A DNA stretch of 64,000 nucleotides from Mycolicibacterium sp. (GTDB lineage: Bacteria; Actinomycetota; Actinomycetes; Mycobacteriales; Mycobacteriaceae). The stretch covers positions 1 to 64,000 of the forward strand of contig NZ_JAEMTA010000014.1 in assembly GCF_016462545.1 (NCBI RefSeq), given 5' to 3'. The position numbers and the translations under genes were made by a program. Shown here in pieces: positions 51,800-63,346 of this stretch. Every line of letters begins with the position of its first letter. Position 1 is the first letter of the stretch. The notes below the pieces were generated by a model, which had not been told where the DNA came from, ran no database searches, and worked only from the letters and a program-made list of their open reading frames with translations.

Positions 51800-53152
51800 A
51801 TGGAGGGACGCTGGGTCCTGCACTTCGACATGGACGCGTTCTTCGCCTCCGTCGAGCAATTGACGCGACCGACGCTGCGCCGACGACCCGTGCTGGTCGG
51901 CGGACTCGGCGGACGGGGCGTCGTCGCGGGTGCCAGCTACGAGTCGCGCGTATTCGGCGCCAGGTCGGCGATGCCGATGCATCAGGCGCGTCGTCTGGTC
52001 GGCCCGGCCGCGGTGGTGTTGCCGCCGCGCGGGGTCGTCTACGGGGTCGCGAGCGGAAGGGTCCTCGACGCCGTCCGCTCGATGGTCCCGGTGCTCGAGC
52101 AGCTGTCCTTCGACGAGGCGTTCGGCGAGCCTGCCGAACTCGTCGGAGCAGATGCCGAGGACGTCGTGCGGTTTTGTGAGGAGTTGCGCGCTCACGTCCT
52201 CTACGAGACCGGTCTGATCGCCTCCGTCGGCGCCGGTTCGGGCAAGCAGCTCGCCAAGATCGCCTCGGGACTCGCCAAACCCGACGGCATCCGAGTCGTG
52301 AGACGCGACGAGGAAGGCACGCTTCTCGCCGCCCTGCCGGTCCGCAGATTGTGGGGCATCGGGCCCGTTGCCGAGGAGAAGCTGCATCGGCTGGGAATCG
52401 ACACCGTGGGAGCCCTGGCGGCACTGAGCGGTTCCGAGGTGGCCGACATCCTCGGTGCCACGCTCGGGCCGGCGTTGCATCTGCTGGCGCAGGGGATCGA
52501 CGACAGGCCGGTCGCGGAACGGTTGGGCGCCAAGCAGATTAGCGCCGAATCGACGTTCGCGGAGGATCTCCGAACCCTCGATCAGCTGCGCGATGCCACG
52601 GGTCCGATCGGCGAGCATGCCCATCGGCGGTTGGAACGCGACGGCCGTGGCGCGCGCACCGTCACCGTCAAACTCAAGAAGTCCGACATGAGCACGCTGA
52701 CGCGGTCCGCGACCCTTCCCTACGCCACGGCCGACGCGGCCACGCTGATCGGTACGGCACGAAGGCTGCTGCTCGATCCCGTGGAGATCGGGCCCGTGCG
52801 GCTGATCGGCGTGGGGTTCTCTGGATTGTCCGACGTCCTGCAGGAGTCGTTGTTCCCTGATCTCGACCAGACTTTGGAGGCATCGGACAGCCATCAGATC
52901 GATCCGGTCGTCGCGCCCGCCGACCCCGCCTCGGCATGGCGCATCGGGGACGACGTCACACACCGCAGCCTGGGGCACGGCTGGGTGCAGGGCGCCGGGC
53001 ACGGCGTCATGACAGTGCGCTTCGAGACCCGCGCCAGCGGTCCGGGACTGGCGCACACGCTGCCGCACGACAGCCCGGACGTGACACGGGCGAATCCGGT
53101 GGACAGCCTCGACTGGCCGGACTACGTGGCCGCGTTGGTCGGATCCGAGTGA
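51800..53152 (+). CDS. dinB: DNA polymerase IV (Y family)
   Basis: A 450-residue translesion polymerase in the position of M. tuberculosis dinX (Rv1537). Palm-domain metal ligands are in [12 protein letters not shown] (Asp9, Asp11) and SFDEAF (Asp105, Glu106). The second residue of the usual SVDEA motif is Phe here. The little-finger domain follows, with a candidate beta-clamp motif QESLFPDL near 355-362. A C-terminal extension of about 85 residues ([19 protein letters not shown]) resembles a small SH3/Tudor-like UvrD-C region found in mycobacterial DinX-type proteins. It lets replication pass damaged bases at low fidelity. Confidence 0.94.
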   Translation: MEGRWVLHFDMDAFFASVEQLTRPTLRRRPVLVGGLGGRGVVAGASYESRVFGARSAMPMHQARRLVGPAAVVLPPRGVVYGVASGRVLDAVRSMVPVLEQLSFDEAFGEPAELVGADAEDVVRFCEELRAHVLYETGLIASVGAGSGKQLAKIASGLAKPDGIRVVRRDEEGTLLAALPVRRLWGIGPVAEEKLHRLGIDTVGALAALSGSEVADILGATLGPALHLLAQGIDDRPVAERLGAKQISAESTFAEDLRTLDQLRDATGPIGEHAHRRLERDGRGARTVTVKLKKSDMSTLTRSATLPYATADAATLIGTARRLLLDPVEIGPVRLIGVGFSGLSDVLQESLFPDLDQTLEASDSHQIDPVVAPADPASAWRIGDDVTHRSLGHGWVQGAGHGVMTVRFETRASGPGLAHTLPHDSPDVTRANPVDSLDWPDYVAALVGSE

Positions 53153-53196
53153 GCGGTCGAAAGTATCTCCTTCAGAAGGCTTTTCACCTCGTCCGG

Positions 53197-54129
53197 CTAA
53201 TCGGGATCGGCCCATCTCGCGAAGACGTCGGCGACGGATTCACCCGCGGCCAACGCCGCCATCAGGAGGACTCGGGCCTGCGGTGGAGCCAGGCGCGGCG
53301 CCACCACGGCACCGGCGTCGACCAGCATGCGCCCTGGCCCGTAGCCGACCGTGACGCGCGCTCCCGGAACTCGGGTCGAGAGCACCACCTCGACGCCCGC
53401 GGCGCACGCTCGCCCGACGCCGTCGATGACTGCGGCACTGGCGTTTCCGGAGCCGAGGCACTCGAGCACCAGGCCCGCGGCGCCCGCGGCGACGCAGGCA
53501 TCGAGGGCCACCGCATCGCTGCCCGCATAGGTCGCCACGACGTCGACCCGGGGTGCTCGCGCGGCACTCAGCCCGCCGAAGGAGCCCAACGGACCGAGCC
53601 GCCTCGTCGTCGGGCTCACCTCGACGCCCACGAAACCCGTGCCGGTCTTACTCAGCCCGAGCGGGTACCAGACAGTGCCCCCGAGGGTGACCGCCACTCC
53701 GATCCGATGGGCGTCCGGACTCGTGGCCAGGATGATCGCGTCGTGAAGGTTCGACGGACCGTCGGCCGTCGTGGAGTCGGCGCTGCGCATGGCCCCGGTC
53801 AGCACGACGGGGACCTCACCCTGATACGTCAGCTCGAGCCACAGCGCCGTTTCCTCCATCGTGTCGGTGCCATGGGTGATGACGACGCCTCGCGCACCGG
53901 CGCGCGCCGCCGATCCGATCGCCGCGTTCATCCGGTCCCAGTCGGCGGGGACGAGTTGCGAACTGTCCACCGCCATGAGGTCGACCACCTCGACGTCCGC
54001 GTCCACGTGCAGACCCGCTACGAGGTCGTCGCCGGTCCGGGTCGGGCGCGCGACGCCGTCGGCTCCGGTGCTCGTCGCGATGGTGCCACCGGTGGTGATG
54101 ACGACGACGCGCGCGCACGCTTGGCTCAT
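53197..54129 (-). CDS. ansA: L-asparaginase
   Basis: A 310-residue asparaginase hydrolysing asparagine to aspartate and ammonia, important for nitrogen use in mycobacteria. The first catalytic Thr is in [10 protein letters not shown], and the second Thr with its Asp is in [11 protein letters not shown]. The DSSQL motif ([11 protein letters not shown]) is present. No signal peptide is clear, so it is probably cytoplasmic. The ATG at 54129 starts the conserved domain; in-frame GTG 54144 and ATG 54147 are alternatives. Divergent from lspA with 41 bases between the chosen starts. Confidence 0.93.
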   Translation of the reverse strand: MSQACARVVVITTGGTIATSTGADGVARPTRTGDDLVAGLHVDADVEVVDLMAVDSSQLVPADWDRMNAAIGSAARAGARGVVITHGTDTMEETALWLELTYQGEVPVVLTGAMRSADSTTADGPSNLHDAIILATSPDAHRIGVAVTLGGTVWYPLGLSKTGTGFVGVEVSPTTRRLGPLGSFGGLSAARAPRVDVVATYAGSDAVALDACVAAGAAGLVLECLGSGNASAAVIDGVGRACAAGVEVVLSTRVPGARVTVGYGPGRMLVDAGAVVAPRLAPPQARVLLMAALAAGESVADVFARWADPD

Positions 54130-54170
54130 GCGGCGATTGTTCACCATGGACGCTTTGGGATGATGGTCGA

Positions 54171-54788
54171 GTGACTGACGAATCAACGGGGTCGGCCGAG
54201 CCCGTGACTGCGGGCGACGACACCGATCCGCCGCCGCCGCGGCGCCGACTGCGCCTGTTGCTCTCGGTCGCTGCGGTCGTCCTGCTGCTGGACGTGGTAA
54301 CCAAGGTGCTGGCGGTCAAACTCCTCACGCCGCAGCAGCCGGTATCCATCATCGGCGACACCGTGACCTGGACATTGGTGCGCAATTCCGGTGCCGCGTT
54401 CTCGATGGGCACCAGCTATACCTGGGTCCTCACCCTGGTCGCGACGGGTGTCGTCATAGGGATCATCTGGATGGGGAGGCGACTGGTATCGCCGTGGTGG
54501 GCGCTGGGCCTCGGCATGATCCTCGGCGGTGCTCTGGGCAACCTCGTCGATCGCTTCTTCCGATCGCCGGGCCCGCTGCGCGGGCACGTCGTCGACTTTC
54601 TGTCCATCGGGTGGTGGCCGGTGTTCAACGTCGCGGACCCGGCGGTGGTGGGCGGCGCGATCCTGCTGGTGGGGTTGTCGCTGTTCGGATTCGACTTCGA
54701 CACCGACCGCAGGCGCACATCGGCCGACTCCACTGAATCCGCCCCCACCGGCGCCGAGGCAGTCGAAGCCGATACCGAGCGCGACTGA
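54171..54788 (+). CDS. lspA: Lipoprotein signal peptidase
   Basis: A 205-residue inner-membrane aspartic protease that removes the signal peptide of diacylglyceryl-modified lipoproteins. It has four membrane helices. The catalytic dyad is Asp127 in GNLVDRFF and Asp156 in [18 protein letters not shown] is the third family block. Long polar N- and C-terminal extensions are normal for mycobacteria. GTG start at 54171. The stop overlaps the ATG of the next gene (TGATG), so it is coupled to the pseudouridine synthase. Confidence 0.95.
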   Translation: MTDESTGSAEPVTAGDDTDPPPPRRRLRLLLSVAAVVLLLDVVTKVLAVKLLTPQQPVSIIGDTVTWTLVRNSGAAFSMGTSYTWVLTLVATGVVIGIIWMGRRLVSPWWALGLGMILGGALGNLVDRFFRSPGPLRGHVVDFLSIGWWPVFNVADPAVVGGAILLVGLSLFGFDFDTDRRRTSADSTESAPTGAEAVEADTERD

Positions 54789-55717
54789 TGACCACCCGGT
54801 CGATGCCGGTTCCGGAGGGACTCGCGGGCATGCGGGTGGACGCCGGGCTGGCGCGGCTGCTCGGCCTGTCCAGGACCGCGGCTGCGACATTGGCCGAGGA
54901 CGGCGGCGTCGACCTCGACGGAGCTCCGGTGGGCAAGTCCGAACGACTGGTCGCGGGAGCCTGGCTCGAGGTGCGACTTCCCGAACCCCCTGCACCACTG
55001 GATAATCCGGCCGTAGACATCGAGGGCATGTCGATCCTGTACGCCGATGACGACGTCGTCGCGGTCGACAAGCCCGCGGGGGTCGCCGCCCACGCGTCAG
55101 TCGGATGGAGCGGCCCGACGGTGCTGGGCGGACTGGCCGCCGCCGGCTTCCGGATCACCACCTCGGGCGTGCCCGAGCGCAAGGGCATCGTGCAGCGGCT
55201 CGATGTCGGAACCTCGGGCGTCATGGTGGTGGCGATCTCCGAACGGGCGTACACCGTGTTGAAGCGAGCGTTCAAGGAGCGCACCGTCGACAAGCGCTAC
55301 AGCGCGCTGGTGCAAGGCCATCCCGATCCGTCCAGCGGCACCATCGAAGCGCCCATCGGGCGTCATCGGAGCAACGACTGGAAGTTCGCGGTCGCCGAAG
55401 GCGGGCGGCACAGCGTGACGCACTACGACACCGTGGAGGCGTTCGCCGCCGCCAGCCTGCTCGACGTGCACCTGGAGACCGGCCGCACCCATCAGATCAG
55501 GGTCCACTTCTCCGCGCTGCATCATCCGTGCTGCGGCGACCTGACCTATGGTGCCGATCCGACCCTGGCGAAGAGGCTTGGACTCGAACGTCAGTGGCTA
55601 CACGCCCGCTACCTGTCCTTCGCCCATCCCGCGGACGGTCGCCGCGTGGAGATCACCAGTCCCTATCCGGCCGATCTCCAGCACGCCCTGGACGTGCTGC
55701 GGCACCACGAATCGTGA
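54788..55717 (+). CDS. RluA-family pseudouridine synthase
   Basis: A 309-residue enzyme converting uridine to pseudouridine in rRNA or tRNA, corresponding to Rv1540. An N-terminal S4 domain (about 15-75) is followed by the catalytic domain with Asp139 in [21 protein letters not shown] and GDLTYGAD are further RluA-family blocks. It is most like RluD, but the exact target base is not established. Start and stop both overlap neighbours (lspA TGATG; rarD GTGA), so lspA, this gene and rarD form an operon. Confidence 0.92.
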   Translation: MTTRSMPVPEGLAGMRVDAGLARLLGLSRTAAATLAEDGGVDLDGAPVGKSERLVAGAWLEVRLPEPPAPLDNPAVDIEGMSILYADDDVVAVDKPAGVAAHASVGWSGPTVLGGLAAAGFRITTSGVPERKGIVQRLDVGTSGVMVVAISERAYTVLKRAFKERTVDKRYSALVQGHPDPSSGTIEAPIGRHRSNDWKFAVAEGGRHSVTHYDTVEAFAAASLLDVHLETGRTHQIRVHFSALHHPCCGDLTYGADPTLAKRLGLERQWLHARYLSFAHPADGRRVEITSPYPADLQHALDVLRHHES

Positions 55718-56652
55718 CCGGTACGCCGGACGCCGATTCCCGTCGCAGGACCGGCGTGCTGGCCGGCGTCGGCGCTTTCGTCTGGTGGGGCCTGTGTCCG
55801 GGCTTCTTCCCACTGTTGCTTCCCGCGGGCTCGCTAGAGGTGCTGGCGCATCGGATCGTGTGGAGTGCGCTCACCCTGTTCCTGGTGCTCGTCGTCGCGC
55901 GGCGTCTCGGCGATCTACGCAGGCTCAGCGGCCGCACGTGGCTTCTGCTGTTGGTGGCGTCGGCACTGATCTCGGTCAACTGGGGCATCTACATCTGGGC
56001 GGCGACCAACGGGCACGTCGTCGATGCGGCGTTGGGCTACTTCATCAATCCACTCGTGACGGTGGCGCTCGGCGTGCTCGTCTTCCGGGAGCGCATCGGG
56101 CGGTGGCAGTCGGTGGCGTTGGCCCTTGCCGTGATCGCGGTGGTGATCCTGACCGCAGAGGTGGGTGCGCCGCCATATGTCGCCGTCGGGCTTGCCGCGT
56201 CCTTCGCGCTCTACGGGCTGGTCAAGAAGGTGGTGGTGGCGGATCCGCGGGTCAGCGTCGCCGTCGAGACGTTCCTGGCGCTGCCGCTGGCAGGCGGATA
56301 CCTGATCACTCTGCAGATCCTCGGTCACGGCCACTTCCTCGGCTTCGGGACGGGTCACACCGTCTTGCTGATGTTGGCCGGCCCGGTGACCGCGGTGCCG
56401 TTGCTGCTCTTCGCCGCAGGGGCGCAGCGTTTGCCGCTGATCACCATGGGGTTGTTGTTCTACCTCAATCCGGCGCTGCAGATGGCGTGGGGCGTACTGA
56501 TCGGACACGAGCCGATGCCGACGGGTCGGTGGGTTGGTTTCGCCTTGATCTGGGTCGCCCTCGCCGTGATGACCGCTGGCTCGCTGCGGCGAAGGACGAC
56601 GACGAGTGCGGAGAGTGTCGAAACGGCCGCACCTGAATCGTCATCACGGTGA
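55714..56652 (+). CDS. rarD: RarD-type EamA-family transporter
   Basis: A 312-residue membrane protein with ten predicted helices, in the DMT superfamily. The N-terminal [22 protein letters not shown] and the LYGLVKKV and [19 protein letters not shown] blocks are characteristic of RarD. Substrate is unknown; the family is linked to export of metabolites or to chloramphenicol tolerance in some bacteria. The GTG at 55714 overlaps the upstream stop by four bases. A much longer in-frame extension upstream lies inside the synthase gene and is rejected. Confidence 0.9.
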   Translation: MTGTPDADSRRRTGVLAGVGAFVWWGLCPGFFPLLLPAGSLEVLAHRIVWSALTLFLVLVVARRLGDLRRLSGRTWLLLLVASALISVNWGIYIWAATNGHVVDAALGYFINPLVTVALGVLVFRERIGRWQSVALALAVIAVVILTAEVGAPPYVAVGLAASFALYGLVKKVVVADPRVSVAVETFLALPLAGGYLITLQILGHGHFLGFGTGHTVLLMLAGPVTAVPLLLFAAGAQRLPLITMGLLFYLNPALQMAWGVLIGHEPMPTGRWVGFALIWVALAVMTAGSLRRRTTTSAESVETAAPESSSR

Positions 56653-56677
56653 CGACCCACGACCGGAGGACCGAACC

Positions 56678-57055
56678 ATGCGCTACTGCCTGCTGATGCA
56701 CTACGAAGAGGGACCCTCCGTCGGCTTGACCGACGAGGACATGGCGCCGGCCATGGCAGCCTTCGCGGCGTATGCCGACGATCTGTCCGCCGCCGGAGTC
56801 CTCATCACCACCGAGGTGCTCGATTCCGTCGCGACCACCACCACGGTCACGTCGCGCAACGGCGCTCCCGAGATCCAGGACGGCCCGTTCGCCGACACCA
56901 AGGAGAAGCTGGGGGGCATCTTCGTCATCGAGGTGGCCGATCTGGACGAGGCATTGGCGTGGGCCCGGCGAAATCCGGCGAACGGCTGGGGATCGGTCGA
57001 GATTCGGCCCGTGGCGCGGACATACGCACCCGACCGTGGGTGGTACAACCCCTGA
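56678..57055 (+). CDS. DGPF-domain (YCII-related) protein
   Basis: A 125-residue small protein of the YCII/DGPF family (MRYCLLMHYEEGP, then DGPFADTKEKLGG). Members of this group are commonly encoded beside ECF42-type sigma factors, as here: the sigma gene overlaps its 3' end. They are thought to act as small stress or metabolite-related enzymes, but activity is unproven. A good CGGAGGACC ribosome-binding site precedes the ATG. Confidence 0.9.
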   Translation: MRYCLLMHYEEGPSVGLTDEDMAPAMAAFAAYADDLSAAGVLITTEVLDSVATTTTVTSRNGAPEIQDGPFADTKEKLGGIFVIEVADLDEALAWARRNPANGWGSVEIRPVARTYAPDRGWYNP

Positions 57056-58269
57056 GCACTGAGCCGTCGCCAGTGGCGTCGACGGTCGCGGCTCTCAGTC
57101 GCGACTCGTATGGTCGTCTGTTGGCGCTCGTCGCGGCGGCGGGCCGCGACATCTCATCGGCGGAGGACGCCCTGGCCGATGCGTTCGAGCGGGCCCTGAC
57201 CCGGTGGGAGGCCGACGGCGTACCGGCACATCCCGAGGCCTGGGTGCTGACCGTGGCGCGCAACCGCCTGCGCGACCTGTGGCGTTCCTCGGGCTACCGG
57301 TCGAGCACACCGCTGGTGGACATCGATCGGGCCGCGGAGGAGCCCGACGCGGCCGACATTCCCGATCGTCGCCTGGCGCTGATGCTGGTGTGCGCCCATC
57401 CCGCGATCGCCGAGTCGGTGCGGACGCCGCTGATGCTGCAGACGGTGCTCGGAATAGATTCGGCGGCCATCGCCGCAGCGTTCGCCGTCGAACCCGCTGC
57501 GATGGCACAGCGCTTGGTGCGGGCGAAGCGTCGCATCCGCGATACCGGCATTCCGTTCGCGCTGCCTGCACGCGAGAACCTCGTCGCACGATTGCCTGCC
57601 GTGCTGGAGGCCGTCTACGGGGCGTACGCGGTGGACTGGCAGACGGCGCCGCACGGCGCACCGATCGAGTCGCTCTCGGCCGAGGCGCTACACCTCGCGC
57701 TGATCGTGACGGAGTTGTTGCCGGGCGAACCTGAGGCATTGGGGCTCGCAGCATTGCTCAGCTTCTCGGAGGCGCGGCGCTCGGCGCGCCGGGTCGACGG
57801 GCTCTTCGTCCCCCTCGAAAAGCAGGACCCCGCCCGGTGGGACCTCGTGCTGATCGCCCAGGGCGAGCAGCTCCTCACCCGCGCCCACGGGTTCGGCCGG
57901 CCGGGCCGATTCCAGTACGAGGCGGCCATCCAATCCGCCCACTGCAGACGGGCGTTCGGCGCTGCGACCGACCCCACCATCGTCCGAAAACTGTACCGAG
58001 CATTGGTTTTGACAGCACCAAGCCTCGGAGCGAGGGTCGCGCTGGCCGCCCTCGACGGGGAGATCGACGGCCCGCTGGCGGGTCTCCGCAGCCTCGACGA
58101 CCTCGATGCCGACCGTTTTCAGGCAGCCTGGGTGGTCCGCGCGCACCTTCTCGCACGGCTCGGACGGACGGACGAGGCCGCGACGGCATACCGCGCCGCG
58201 CGTAGCCTCACATCCGATCCCGCGGTCGTCGACTATCTCGACCAGCGTTTGCGGGACCTGAACATTTGA
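57040..58269 (+). CDS. ECF42-type RNA polymerase sigma factor
   Basis: A 409-residue ECF sigma factor with a large C-terminal domain. Region 2 is at about 30-85 (AEDALADAFERALTRWEADGVP, HPEAWVLTVARNRLRDLWR), region 4 near 140-170 (PLMLQTVLGIDSAAIAAAFAV, QRLVRAKRRIRD). The remaining 200 residues form the TPR/SnoaL-like extension typical of ECF42 (VYGAYAVDW, EALGLAALLSFSEARR). Such sigmas have no separate anti-sigma; the C-terminal part probably controls activity. GTG at 57040 overlaps the DGPF gene by 16 bases; GTG at 57073 is the shorter choice. Likely regulates its DGPF partner. Confidence 0.88.
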   Translation: MVQPLSTEPSPVASTVAALSRDSYGRLLALVAAAGRDISSAEDALADAFERALTRWEADGVPAHPEAWVLTVARNRLRDLWRSSGYRSSTPLVDIDRAAEEPDAADIPDRRLALMLVCAHPAIAESVRTPLMLQTVLGIDSAAIAAAFAVEPAAMAQRLVRAKRRIRDTGIPFALPARENLVARLPAVLEAVYGAYAVDWQTAPHGAPIESLSAEALHLALIVTELLPGEPEALGLAALLSFSEARRSARRVDGLFVPLEKQDPARWDLVLIAQGEQLLTRAHGFGRPGRFQYEAAIQSAHCRRAFGAATDPTIVRKLYRALVLTAPSLGARVALAALDGEIDGPLAGLRSLDDLDADRFQAAWVVRAHLLARLGRTDEAATAYRAARSLTSDPAVVDYLDQRLRDLNI

Positions 58270-58294
58270 CCAGGTACCAGCTATGCAATACGGT
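58266..58294 (+). promoter_or_regulatory. tetR-type promoter with good -35 and -10 boxes
   Basis: TTGACC (58266-58271), a 17-base spacer and TACGGT (58289-58294) lie eight bases before the ATG at 58303. The -35 overlaps the sigma-factor stop codon. One of the best promoter matches in the window, leading to a nearly leaderless message. Confidence 0.65.
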
Positions 58295-58302
58295 TTGCCA
58301 GC

Positions 58303-59013
58303 ATGGCGCAGTGCGACGATCGACCGGTGGCGACCCTGCGTCGCCGCGGCCGTCCCGTCAACTCCGATTCCGCCGAAACCCGCAACCGCATACTCCGCGC
58401 GTCACGGCAGGTCATCAACGAACGCGGCTACCAGGCCGCCACCTTCCAGGCGATCGCGGTAGCGGCCGAGCTCAGTCGCCCGACACTGCACTACTACTTC
58501 TCCTCACGCCTGCAGATCTACGAAGCGCTCGTCGCCCAGGCCAGCGGACTCGTCGCCGAGTTGATGGCCAAGGCCCAGCGCCCGCGGACCCTGGTCGGGC
58601 AGTTTGCGGCGCTGATCGCCGCCGTCCACGAGGCGGACGCCCGCGATCGTTCCCAGATCGCGTTCCTCGTCAGCGCCCGCCTGGAATCGACCAGGAATCC
58701 CGAACTGCGCGCGTACGCCGGCTTCGGGGTGCGGGACTTCCTGACCACCCTCGTCGAAGACGCACGGGCCCGTGGCGAACTGTCCGAGGACACCTCTGTC
58801 GCACCCGTCGTCGAAATGCTGCACGCGATGTTCCTGGGGGTCGGCTTCTACGCCGGGTTCATCGACGACGCCGCTGACGTGTGCCTCGTCACCCAGCAGA
58901 TGGACCGCGTGGTGTCGCGCGGTTTGACCGCCGGCGCCCAGATCGAGGAGATTGCGCCGACTCGTCGCGACACGACCGCCGACACGCCGAGTGCCGTCGG
59001 AGGCCAGCTTTAG
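58303..59013 (+). CDS. TetR-family transcriptional regulator
   Basis: A 236-residue repressor. The HTH domain is at about 25-70 (TRNRILRASRQVINERGYQAATFQAIAVAAELS, then RPTLHYYFSSR). The ligand-binding domain follows and looks hydrophobic (EMLHAMFLGVGFYAGFID). It lies immediately upstream of dnaE1 (12-base gap) in the same direction but is probably unrelated to replication. The effector and target genes are unknown. GTG at 58327 is a possible shorter start. Confidence 0.9.
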   Translation: MAQCDDRPVATLRRRGRPVNSDSAETRNRILRASRQVINERGYQAATFQAIAVAAELSRPTLHYYFSSRLQIYEALVAQASGLVAELMAKAQRPRTLVGQFAALIAAVHEADARDRSQIAFLVSARLESTRNPELRAYAGFGVRDFLTTLVEDARARGELSEDTSVAPVVEMLHAMFLGVGFYAGFIDDAADVCLVTQQMDRVVSRGLTAGAQIEEIAPTRRDTTADTPSAVGGQL

Positions 59014-59025
59014 ACTGGCGGCCCT

Positions 59026-62000
59026 ATGAGCAAGTCGTTCGTGCACCTGCACAATCACACCGAATATTCGATGCTCGACGGTGCCGCGAAGGTCAAGCCC
59101 ATGTTCGCCGAGGCGCAGCGCCTCGAGATGCCCGCGATCGGCATGACCGACCACGGAAACATGTTCGGCGCCAGCGAGTTCTACAACGCGTCACTCGACG
59201 TCGGCATCAAGCCGATCATCGGGGTGGAGGCCTACATCGCGCCCGCGTCGCGATTCGACACCAAGCGCGTCCTGTGGGGTGACCCCAGCCAGAAATCCGA
59301 CGACGTCTCCGGTAGCGGCGCGTACACCCACATGACGATGGTCGCGGAGAACGCGACCGGTCTGCGCAATCTCTTCAAGCTGTCATCGCTCGCGTCGTTC
59401 GAGGGCCAACTCGGCAAGTGGTCGCGCATGGACGCCGAGATCATCGCCGAGAACTCCTCGGGCATCATCGCGACCACCGGATGCCCGTCGGGCGAGGTAC
59501 AGACCCGACTGCGGCTCGGCCATCAGAAGGAGGCCTTGGAGTCGGCGGCCAAGTGGCGCGACATCTTCGGTGCGGAGAACTACTTCCTCGAGCTCATGGA
59601 CCACGGCATCGAGATCGAGCGGCGGGTGCGCGAGGGTCTGCTCGAGGTCGGTCGCAAGCTCGGCATACCGCCCTTGGCCACCAACGACTGCCACTACGTC
59701 ACGCGCGAAGCCGCCCACAACCACGAAGCCCTGCTCTGCGTGCAGACCGCCAAGACGTTGACGGATCCGACGCGCTTCAAGTTCGATGGCGACGGCTACT
59801 ACCTCAAGTCCGCCGCAGACATGCGCAAGATGTGGGACGACGAGGTGCCGGGCGCCTGCGATTCCACGTTGCTGATCGCCGAGCGAGTCCAGTCCTACGC
59901 CGACGTGTGGACCCCCCACGACCGGATGCCGGTCTTCCCGGTCCCCGATGGGCACGACCAGGCGTCCTGGCTGGCCCACGAGGTCGCCGCCGGGCTGGCT
60001 CGACGATTCCCCGCCGGGGTGCCGCAGGACTACGTCGACCGTGCCGAATACGAGAGCAAGGTCATCTGCGACAAGGGCTACCCGTCGTACTTCCTGATCG
60101 TCGCCGACCTGATCAACTACGCCCGCTCCGTCGACATCCGCGTGGGGCCGGGTCGCGGCTCGGCAGCCGGTTCGTTGGTGGCCTGGGCCCTGACCATCAC
60201 CAACATCGATCCCATCAAGTACGGCCTACTGTTCGAGCGCTTCCTCAACCCCGAGCGTGCCTCCATGCCCGACATCGACATCGACTTCGACGACCGCCGC
60301 CGCGGTGAAATGGTGCGCTACGCCGCGGATAAGTGGGGCAGCGACCGCGTGGCCCAGGTCATCACGTTTGGCACCATCAAGACGAAGGCTGCACTGAAGG
60401 ACTCGGCACGGGTGCACTACGGCCAACCCGGCTTCGCGATCGCCGACCGCATCGCCAAGGCACTGCCTCCGCCGATCATGGCGAAGGACATCCCCCTGTC
60501 GGGCATCACCGATCCGACGCACGAGCGGTACAAGGAAGCCGCCGAGGTGCGCAGTCTGATCGAGACCGACCGTGACGTGCAGACCATCTACGAGACCGCG
60601 CGCGGTCTCGAGGGTCTGGTGCGCAACGCCGGTGTGCACGCCTGCGCGGTGATCATGAGCAGCGAGCCGCTCGTCAACGCGATCCCGCTGTGGAAGCGTC
60701 CGCAGGACGGCGCCGTCATCACCGGATGGGACTACCCCTCGTGTGAGGCCATCGGTCTGTTGAAGATGGACTTCCTCGGGCTGCGCAACCTGACGATCAT
60801 CGGCGATGCGCTGCAGAACATCAGTGCCAATCGCGGCATCGAACTCGATCTCGACGACGTACCGCTCGACGACCCGGCCACCTTCGAACTGCTCGGTCGC
60901 GGCGACACGCTCGGGGTGTTCCAGCTCGACGGCGGACCGATGCGCGATCTGCTGCGCCGGATGCAGCCCACCGTCTTCGAGGACGTCGTCGCCGTCATCG
61001 CGCTGTACCGGCCGGGTCCCATGGGCGTGAACGCCCACAACGACTATGCCGACCGCAAGAACGCGCGTCAGGCCATCAAACCGATTCACCCCGAGTTGGA
61101 AGAGCCGCTGCGCGAAATCCTTTCGGAGACTTACGGTTTGATCGTCTACCAAGAGCAGATCATGCGGATCGCGCAGAAGGTGGCCGGCTACTCACTCGCC
61201 CGAGCCGACATTCTGCGCAAGGCGATGGGCAAGAAGAAGCGCGAGGTGCTCGACAAGGAGTACGAGGGCTTCTCCGACGGCATGAAGTCGAACGGCTTCT
61301 CGGCCGCGGCCGTCAAGGCGCTCTGGGACACGGTGCTCCCGTTCGCGGACTACGCGTTCAACAAGTCGCACGCCGCCGGCTACGGGCTGGTGTCGTATTG
61401 GACGGCCTATCTCAAGGCGAACTTCCCGGCCGAGTACATGGCGGGACTGCTGACCTCGGTTGGGGACGACAAGGACAAGGCGGCCGTGTACCTGGCCGAC
61501 TGCCGCAGGCTCGGCATCACCGTGCTGCCACCGGACGTCAACGAATCGGAGCTGAACTTCGCGTCCGTCGGCGTCGACATCCGCTTCGGACTCGGCGCTG
61601 TCCGCAATGTCGGCGCCAATGTCGTCAGCTCGCTGATCAACACCCGCAACGCCAAGGGCAAGTACACCGACTTCTCCGACTACCTCAACAAGATCGACGT
61701 CACCGCCTGCAACAAGAAGGTGACGGAGTCGCTGATCAAGGCTGGGGCGTTCGACTCGCTCGACCATTCCCGCAAGGGTCTCTTCCTGATTCACACCGAT
61801 GCGGTCGACTCGGTACTCGGTACCAAGAAGGCCGAGGCCATGGGTCAGTTCGATCTCTTCGGAGGCGCGGACGGGTCCGGCGCGGACACCGGTGACTCCG
61901 TGTTCGCCATCAGGGTGCCCACCGACGAGTGGGAGGACAAGCACAAGCTTGCGTTGGAGCGGGAGATGTTGGGCCTCTACGTGTCTGGCCATCCGCTCAA

Positions 62001-62568
62001 CGGCGTTGCCCATCTGCTCGCAGCCCAGGTCGACACCGCGATCCCTGCGATTCTCGACGGCGACGTGCCCAACGAGGCGCAGGTCCGCGTCGGCGGCATC
62101 CTGGCCTCGGTGAACCGCCGGGTCAACAAGAACGGGATGCCTTGGGCGTCAGCTCAATTGGAGGACCTCACCGGTGGCATCGAGGTGATGTTCTTCCCGC
62201 ATACGTACTCGACCTTCGGGGCCGAGATCGCCGACGACACCGTCGTCATCATCAGCGCGAAGGTCAATTCCCGAGACGACCGACTCTCGCTGATCGCCAA
62301 CGACCTGGTGGTGCCGGATTTCTCGAATGCTCAGGCAGATCGGCCGGTCGCCGTCAGCCTTCCGACTCGCCAGTGCACCGTCGAGAAGGTGGGTGCGCTC
62401 AAGCAGGTGCTGGCCAACCATCCCGGGACCTCGCAGGTGCGGCTTCGGCTGATCAGCGGCGACCGCATCACCACCCTAGAACTCGATCAGGCGCTGCGTG
62501 TCACGCCATCATCGGCGCTGATGGGTGATCTCAAGGCACTCCTGGGTCCCGGCTGCCTCGGTGGTTAG
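59026..62568 (+). CDS. dnaE1: DNA polymerase III alpha subunit (replicative)
   Basis: An 1180-residue replicative polymerase. An N-terminal PHP domain ([25 protein letters not shown]), which gives proofreading in mycobacterial DnaE1, is followed by the C-family polymerase core. The catalytic triad is in [10 protein letters not shown] (Asp416, Asp418 and Asp420). Near the C-terminus are the beta-clamp motif QFDLF (941-945) and an OB domain ([17 protein letters not shown]). ATG at 59026, with a TAGACT box nine bases upstream at 59011. Its stop overlaps the stop of the convergent membrane gene. Confidence 0.98.
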   Translation: MSKSFVHLHNHTEYSMLDGAAKVKPMFAEAQRLEMPAIGMTDHGNMFGASEFYNASLDVGIKPIIGVEAYIAPASRFDTKRVLWGDPSQKSDDVSGSGAYTHMTMVAENATGLRNLFKLSSLASFEGQLGKWSRMDAEIIAENSSGIIATTGCPSGEVQTRLRLGHQKEALESAAKWRDIFGAENYFLELMDHGIEIERRVREGLLEVGRKLGIPPLATNDCHYVTREAAHNHEALLCVQTAKTLTDPTRFKFDGDGYYLKSAADMRKMWDDEVPGACDSTLLIAERVQSYADVWTPHDRMPVFPVPDGHDQASWLAHEVAAGLARRFPAGVPQDYVDRAEYESKVICDKGYPSYFLIVADLINYARSVDIRVGPGRGSAAGSLVAWALTITNIDPIKYGLLFERFLNPERASMPDIDIDFDDRRRGEMVRYAADKWGSDRVAQVITFGTIKTKAALKDSARVHYGQPGFAIADRIAKALPPPIMAKDIPLSGITDPTHERYKEAAEVRSLIETDRDVQTIYETARGLEGLVRNAGVHACAVIMSSEPLVNAIPLWKRPQDGAVITGWDYPSCEAIGLLKMDFLGLRNLTIIGDALQNISANRGIELDLDDVPLDDPATFELLGRGDTLGVFQLDGGPMRDLLRRMQPTVFEDVVAVIALYRPGPMGVNAHNDYADRKNARQAIKPIHPELEEPLREILSETYGLIVYQEQIMRIAQKVAGYSLARADILRKAMGKKKREVLDKEYEGFSDGMKSNGFSAAAVKALWDTVLPFADYAFNKSHAAGYGLVSYWTAYLKANFPAEYMAGLLTSVGDDKDKAAVYLADCRRLGITVLPPDVNESELNFASVGVDIRFGLGAVRNVGANVVSSLINTRNAKGKYTDFSDYLNKIDVTACNKKVTESLIKAGAFDSLDHSRKGLFLIHTDAVDSVLGTKKAEAMGQFDLFGGADGSGADTGDSVFAIRVPTDEWEDKHKLALEREMLGLYVSGHPLNGVAHLLAAQVDTAIPAILDGDVPNEAQVRVGGILASVNRRVNKNGMPWASAQLEDLTGGIEVMFFPHTYSTFGAEIADDTVVIISAKVNSRDDRLSLIANDLVVPDFSNAQADRPVAVSLPTRQCTVEKVGALKQVLANHPGTSQVRLRLISGDRITTLELDQALRVTPSSALMGDLKALLGPGCLGG

Positions 62569-63317
62569 CCCAGGACGTTGACCGCACGGGCGATCACCAG
62601 GGCGATCGTGGCCATCGACACCAGGGACTGCACCGTCATCATGGCCTTGGCCCAGTGCGACAGAGGCATGGTGTCCGTGGGGGAGAAGGCGACCACGTTG
62701 GTGAAGCTGACGTAGAGGTAGTCGACGAACGTCGGCCGCCAGTCCGGCTTCGCCTTGTCCGGATCCGACATCTGCGGAAACAGGAAGTCGGGATACGGGC
62801 TCTTGCCGGTCCGTCGCACGAACGGTCCACCGCGGTCCAGCTCCCAGTACCAGATGCCGAACGCGATGACGTTCGTGACGAAGATGGCCGCGCCGCCACC
62901 GAGCAGCACGGCGGCGTTGTTGCTGACCTCTCCGCTGAGGATGCGTTTGGCCAGCACGACGGCCGACGCGGTGTTGTCCACGGTGATCGCCGCGGTCAGG
63001 ACGAGGCTGGCCCACCTGCCGATCACGGTCGGTCGGGACAGGCGGACAGGGTTGATCAGCAGCATCACGAGCAGAAGAAGGAGTTCCATGATGATCAGCG
63101 GCCACCGCGGGAGCACCGTGTACTGCACGGGAATCGAGTGCTGGATCACGATGACCGCGAAGATCGCGATCAGTACTGGCCAACGATTCTCGGGATCGCC
63201 CGGCCGAAGCCAGGACGGCACCCGGCGTTCGGCATGTGAGGCGAGCTGTTCGGCCCGATGCACGGCCCCCTCGACGTGCGGGGATTCTGGTGACTCGGGG
63301 TTGCGCTCACTGGCCAT
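62565..63317 (-). CDS. DUF1345-like integral membrane protein
   Basis: A 250-residue membrane protein with a charged N-terminus (about 40 residues) and five or six helices. The C-terminal block [22 protein letters not shown] followed by a long helix resembles DUF1345 proteins and, loosely, a pore-like re-entrant loop of two-helix channels. Function is unknown. ATG at 63317. The stop overlaps the dnaE1 stop by three bases, tail to tail. Confidence 0.78.
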   Translation of the reverse strand: MASERNPESPESPHVEGAVHRAEQLASHAERRVPSWLRPGDPENRWPVLIAIFAVIVIQHSIPVQYTVLPRWPLIIMELLLLLVMLLINPVRLSRPTVIGRWASLVLTAAITVDNTASAVVLAKRILSGEVSNNAAVLLGGGAAIFVTNVIAFGIWYWELDRGGPFVRRTGKSPYPDFLFPQMSDPDKAKPDWRPTFVDYLYVSFTNVVAFSPTDTMPLSHWAKAMMTVQSLVSMATIALVIARAVNVLG

Positions 63318-63346
63318 CACATCAGTGTCTCCGTCACCATGATGGA

